This document shows positions 5,876 through 6,159 of a DNA stretch of 6,159 nt, in pieces; within the stretch, counting starts at the first letter, position 1; each line of letters starts with the position of its first letter. Location: the NCBI RefSeq assembly GCF_003477605.1, contig NZ_QUDR01000042.1:1-6159 (forward strand). The letters are read 5' to 3'. Below the pieces are notes generated by a model, which was given only the letters and a program-made list of their open reading frames with translations, was not told where the DNA came from and did not search any database. The position numbers were made by a program, and so were the translations under genes. Source of the stretch: Clostridium sp. AF37-5. Its GTDB lineage: Bacteria > Bacillota > Clostridia > Lachnospirales > Lachnospiraceae.

Positions 5876-6159
5876 TACAGAAACTTCTTCACTACTATGG
5901 GCTCGGCTGACTTCTCACAGTTCGTTGTTACTAGGCTAATGGAACCTCTGTGAGACCTCCACGCTTAAGGTGCACGCTCTTTCTCTCCATATATCCGCCA
6001 CATTTACTCTGCTACTACAAAAGTGATAGTTATTAGACTTCGTTGCTTTTAGCCAACTTATCTCTCATAGCCTAGCCTTATATGTGATTTCTGTCCGTTG
6101 GACCAGAGATTTGCTTACAGCTTCCTTCAGATTCCATCTCACGATGGACACCCTTGCTG
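5876..6159 (-). ncRNA. Group II intron 5' ribozyme part (domains I to IV, incomplete at the edge)
   Basis: No protein-coding frame is supported here. The minus-strand sequence begins CAGCAAGGGTGTCCATCGTG, continues through AAATCTCTGGTCCAACGGAC, and reaches AAGTCAGCCGAGCCCATAG just before the reverse transcriptase stub. These blocks resemble the structured 5' part of bacterial group II introns, and the order relative to the stub and domain V is right. I did not derive a full fold or identify the exon-binding loops. The very 5' end of the intron is outside the window, probably only tens of bases away. Confidence 0.65.

Larger units (their letters stand above)
5382..6159 (-). mobile_element. Group II intron, internally deleted, 5' end just beyond the right edge
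   Basis: The minus strand carries the parts of a bacterial group II intron in order: 5' ribozyme sequence (6159-5876), remnants of the intron-encoded reverse transcriptase (5875-5466), domain V (5457-5424) and domain VI, ending ACTCGAT at 5382. The intron ends in AT, fitting the usual 3' AY rule, and the base that follows on the plus strand side is the last base of the glycosidase stop codon. A complete intron of this type is normally 2-3 kb because of its ~1.3-1.8 kb reverse transcriptase gene. Here domain V lies only ~700 bases from the edge, because most of the enzyme gene is gone. The first tens of intron bases and the 5' exon lie outside the window. Structural class is not assigned. Confidence 0.88.

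Noticed and set aside
1..6159. CRISPR arrays, tRNA or rRNA genes, replication origins
   Set aside because: No regularly spaced repeats, cloverleaf-like segments or rRNA-like sequence were seen by eye on either strand.

Overview
The window looks like a low-to-moderate GC gut Clostridia genome, most likely Lachnospiraceae. This rests on the strong AGGAGG-type ribosome binding sites, an ISLre2-type transposase, a group II intron of the kind common in these bacteria, and a large secreted glycosidase ending in a lysine-rich Ig-like domain. The genus cannot be settled from the sequence alone.

Layout, left to right. Positions 1-868 are a scar of three broken genes, all on the minus strand: the C-terminal part of an ISLre2 transposase running off the left edge, the first ~58 codons of an ABC exporter, and the C-terminal ~69 codons of an unrecognised protein that lay just upstream of that exporter. 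Positions 886-1701 (minus) encode an intact AraC-family regulator with an N-terminal cupin sensor domain. Positions 1702-1892 are a divergent control region with repeats that look like regulator sites. Positions 1893-5381 (plus) encode an intact 1162-residue secreted glycoside hydrolase of the DUF1680 clan (GH127/GH146, beta-L-arabinofuranosidase-like), with accessory Ig-like, cadherin-like and lysine-rich domains. From 5382 to the right edge lies a group II intron on the minus strand. Its domains V and VI are complete, but its reverse transcriptase has lost most of its middle.

How the parts work together. The regulator and the glycosidase form a simple sensor/enzyme pair. The regulator probably senses an arabinose-containing sugar or oligosaccharide and activates the divergent gene; the enzyme is exported to act on L-arabinofuranosyl groups of plant cell-wall glycans. 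A cre-like sequence in the regulator's leader suggests carbon catabolite control. The pair is flanked by genetic debris on one side and a retroelement on the other, which is what an accessory polysaccharide-use island would look like.

The most unusual region is the right end. The intron's 3' splice boundary falls on the base after the glycosidase stop codon, antisense to that gene. Its maturase is reduced to an N-terminal stub and a C-terminal domain read in two overlapping frames across one junction, so the element appears to be a non-autonomous intron derivative.
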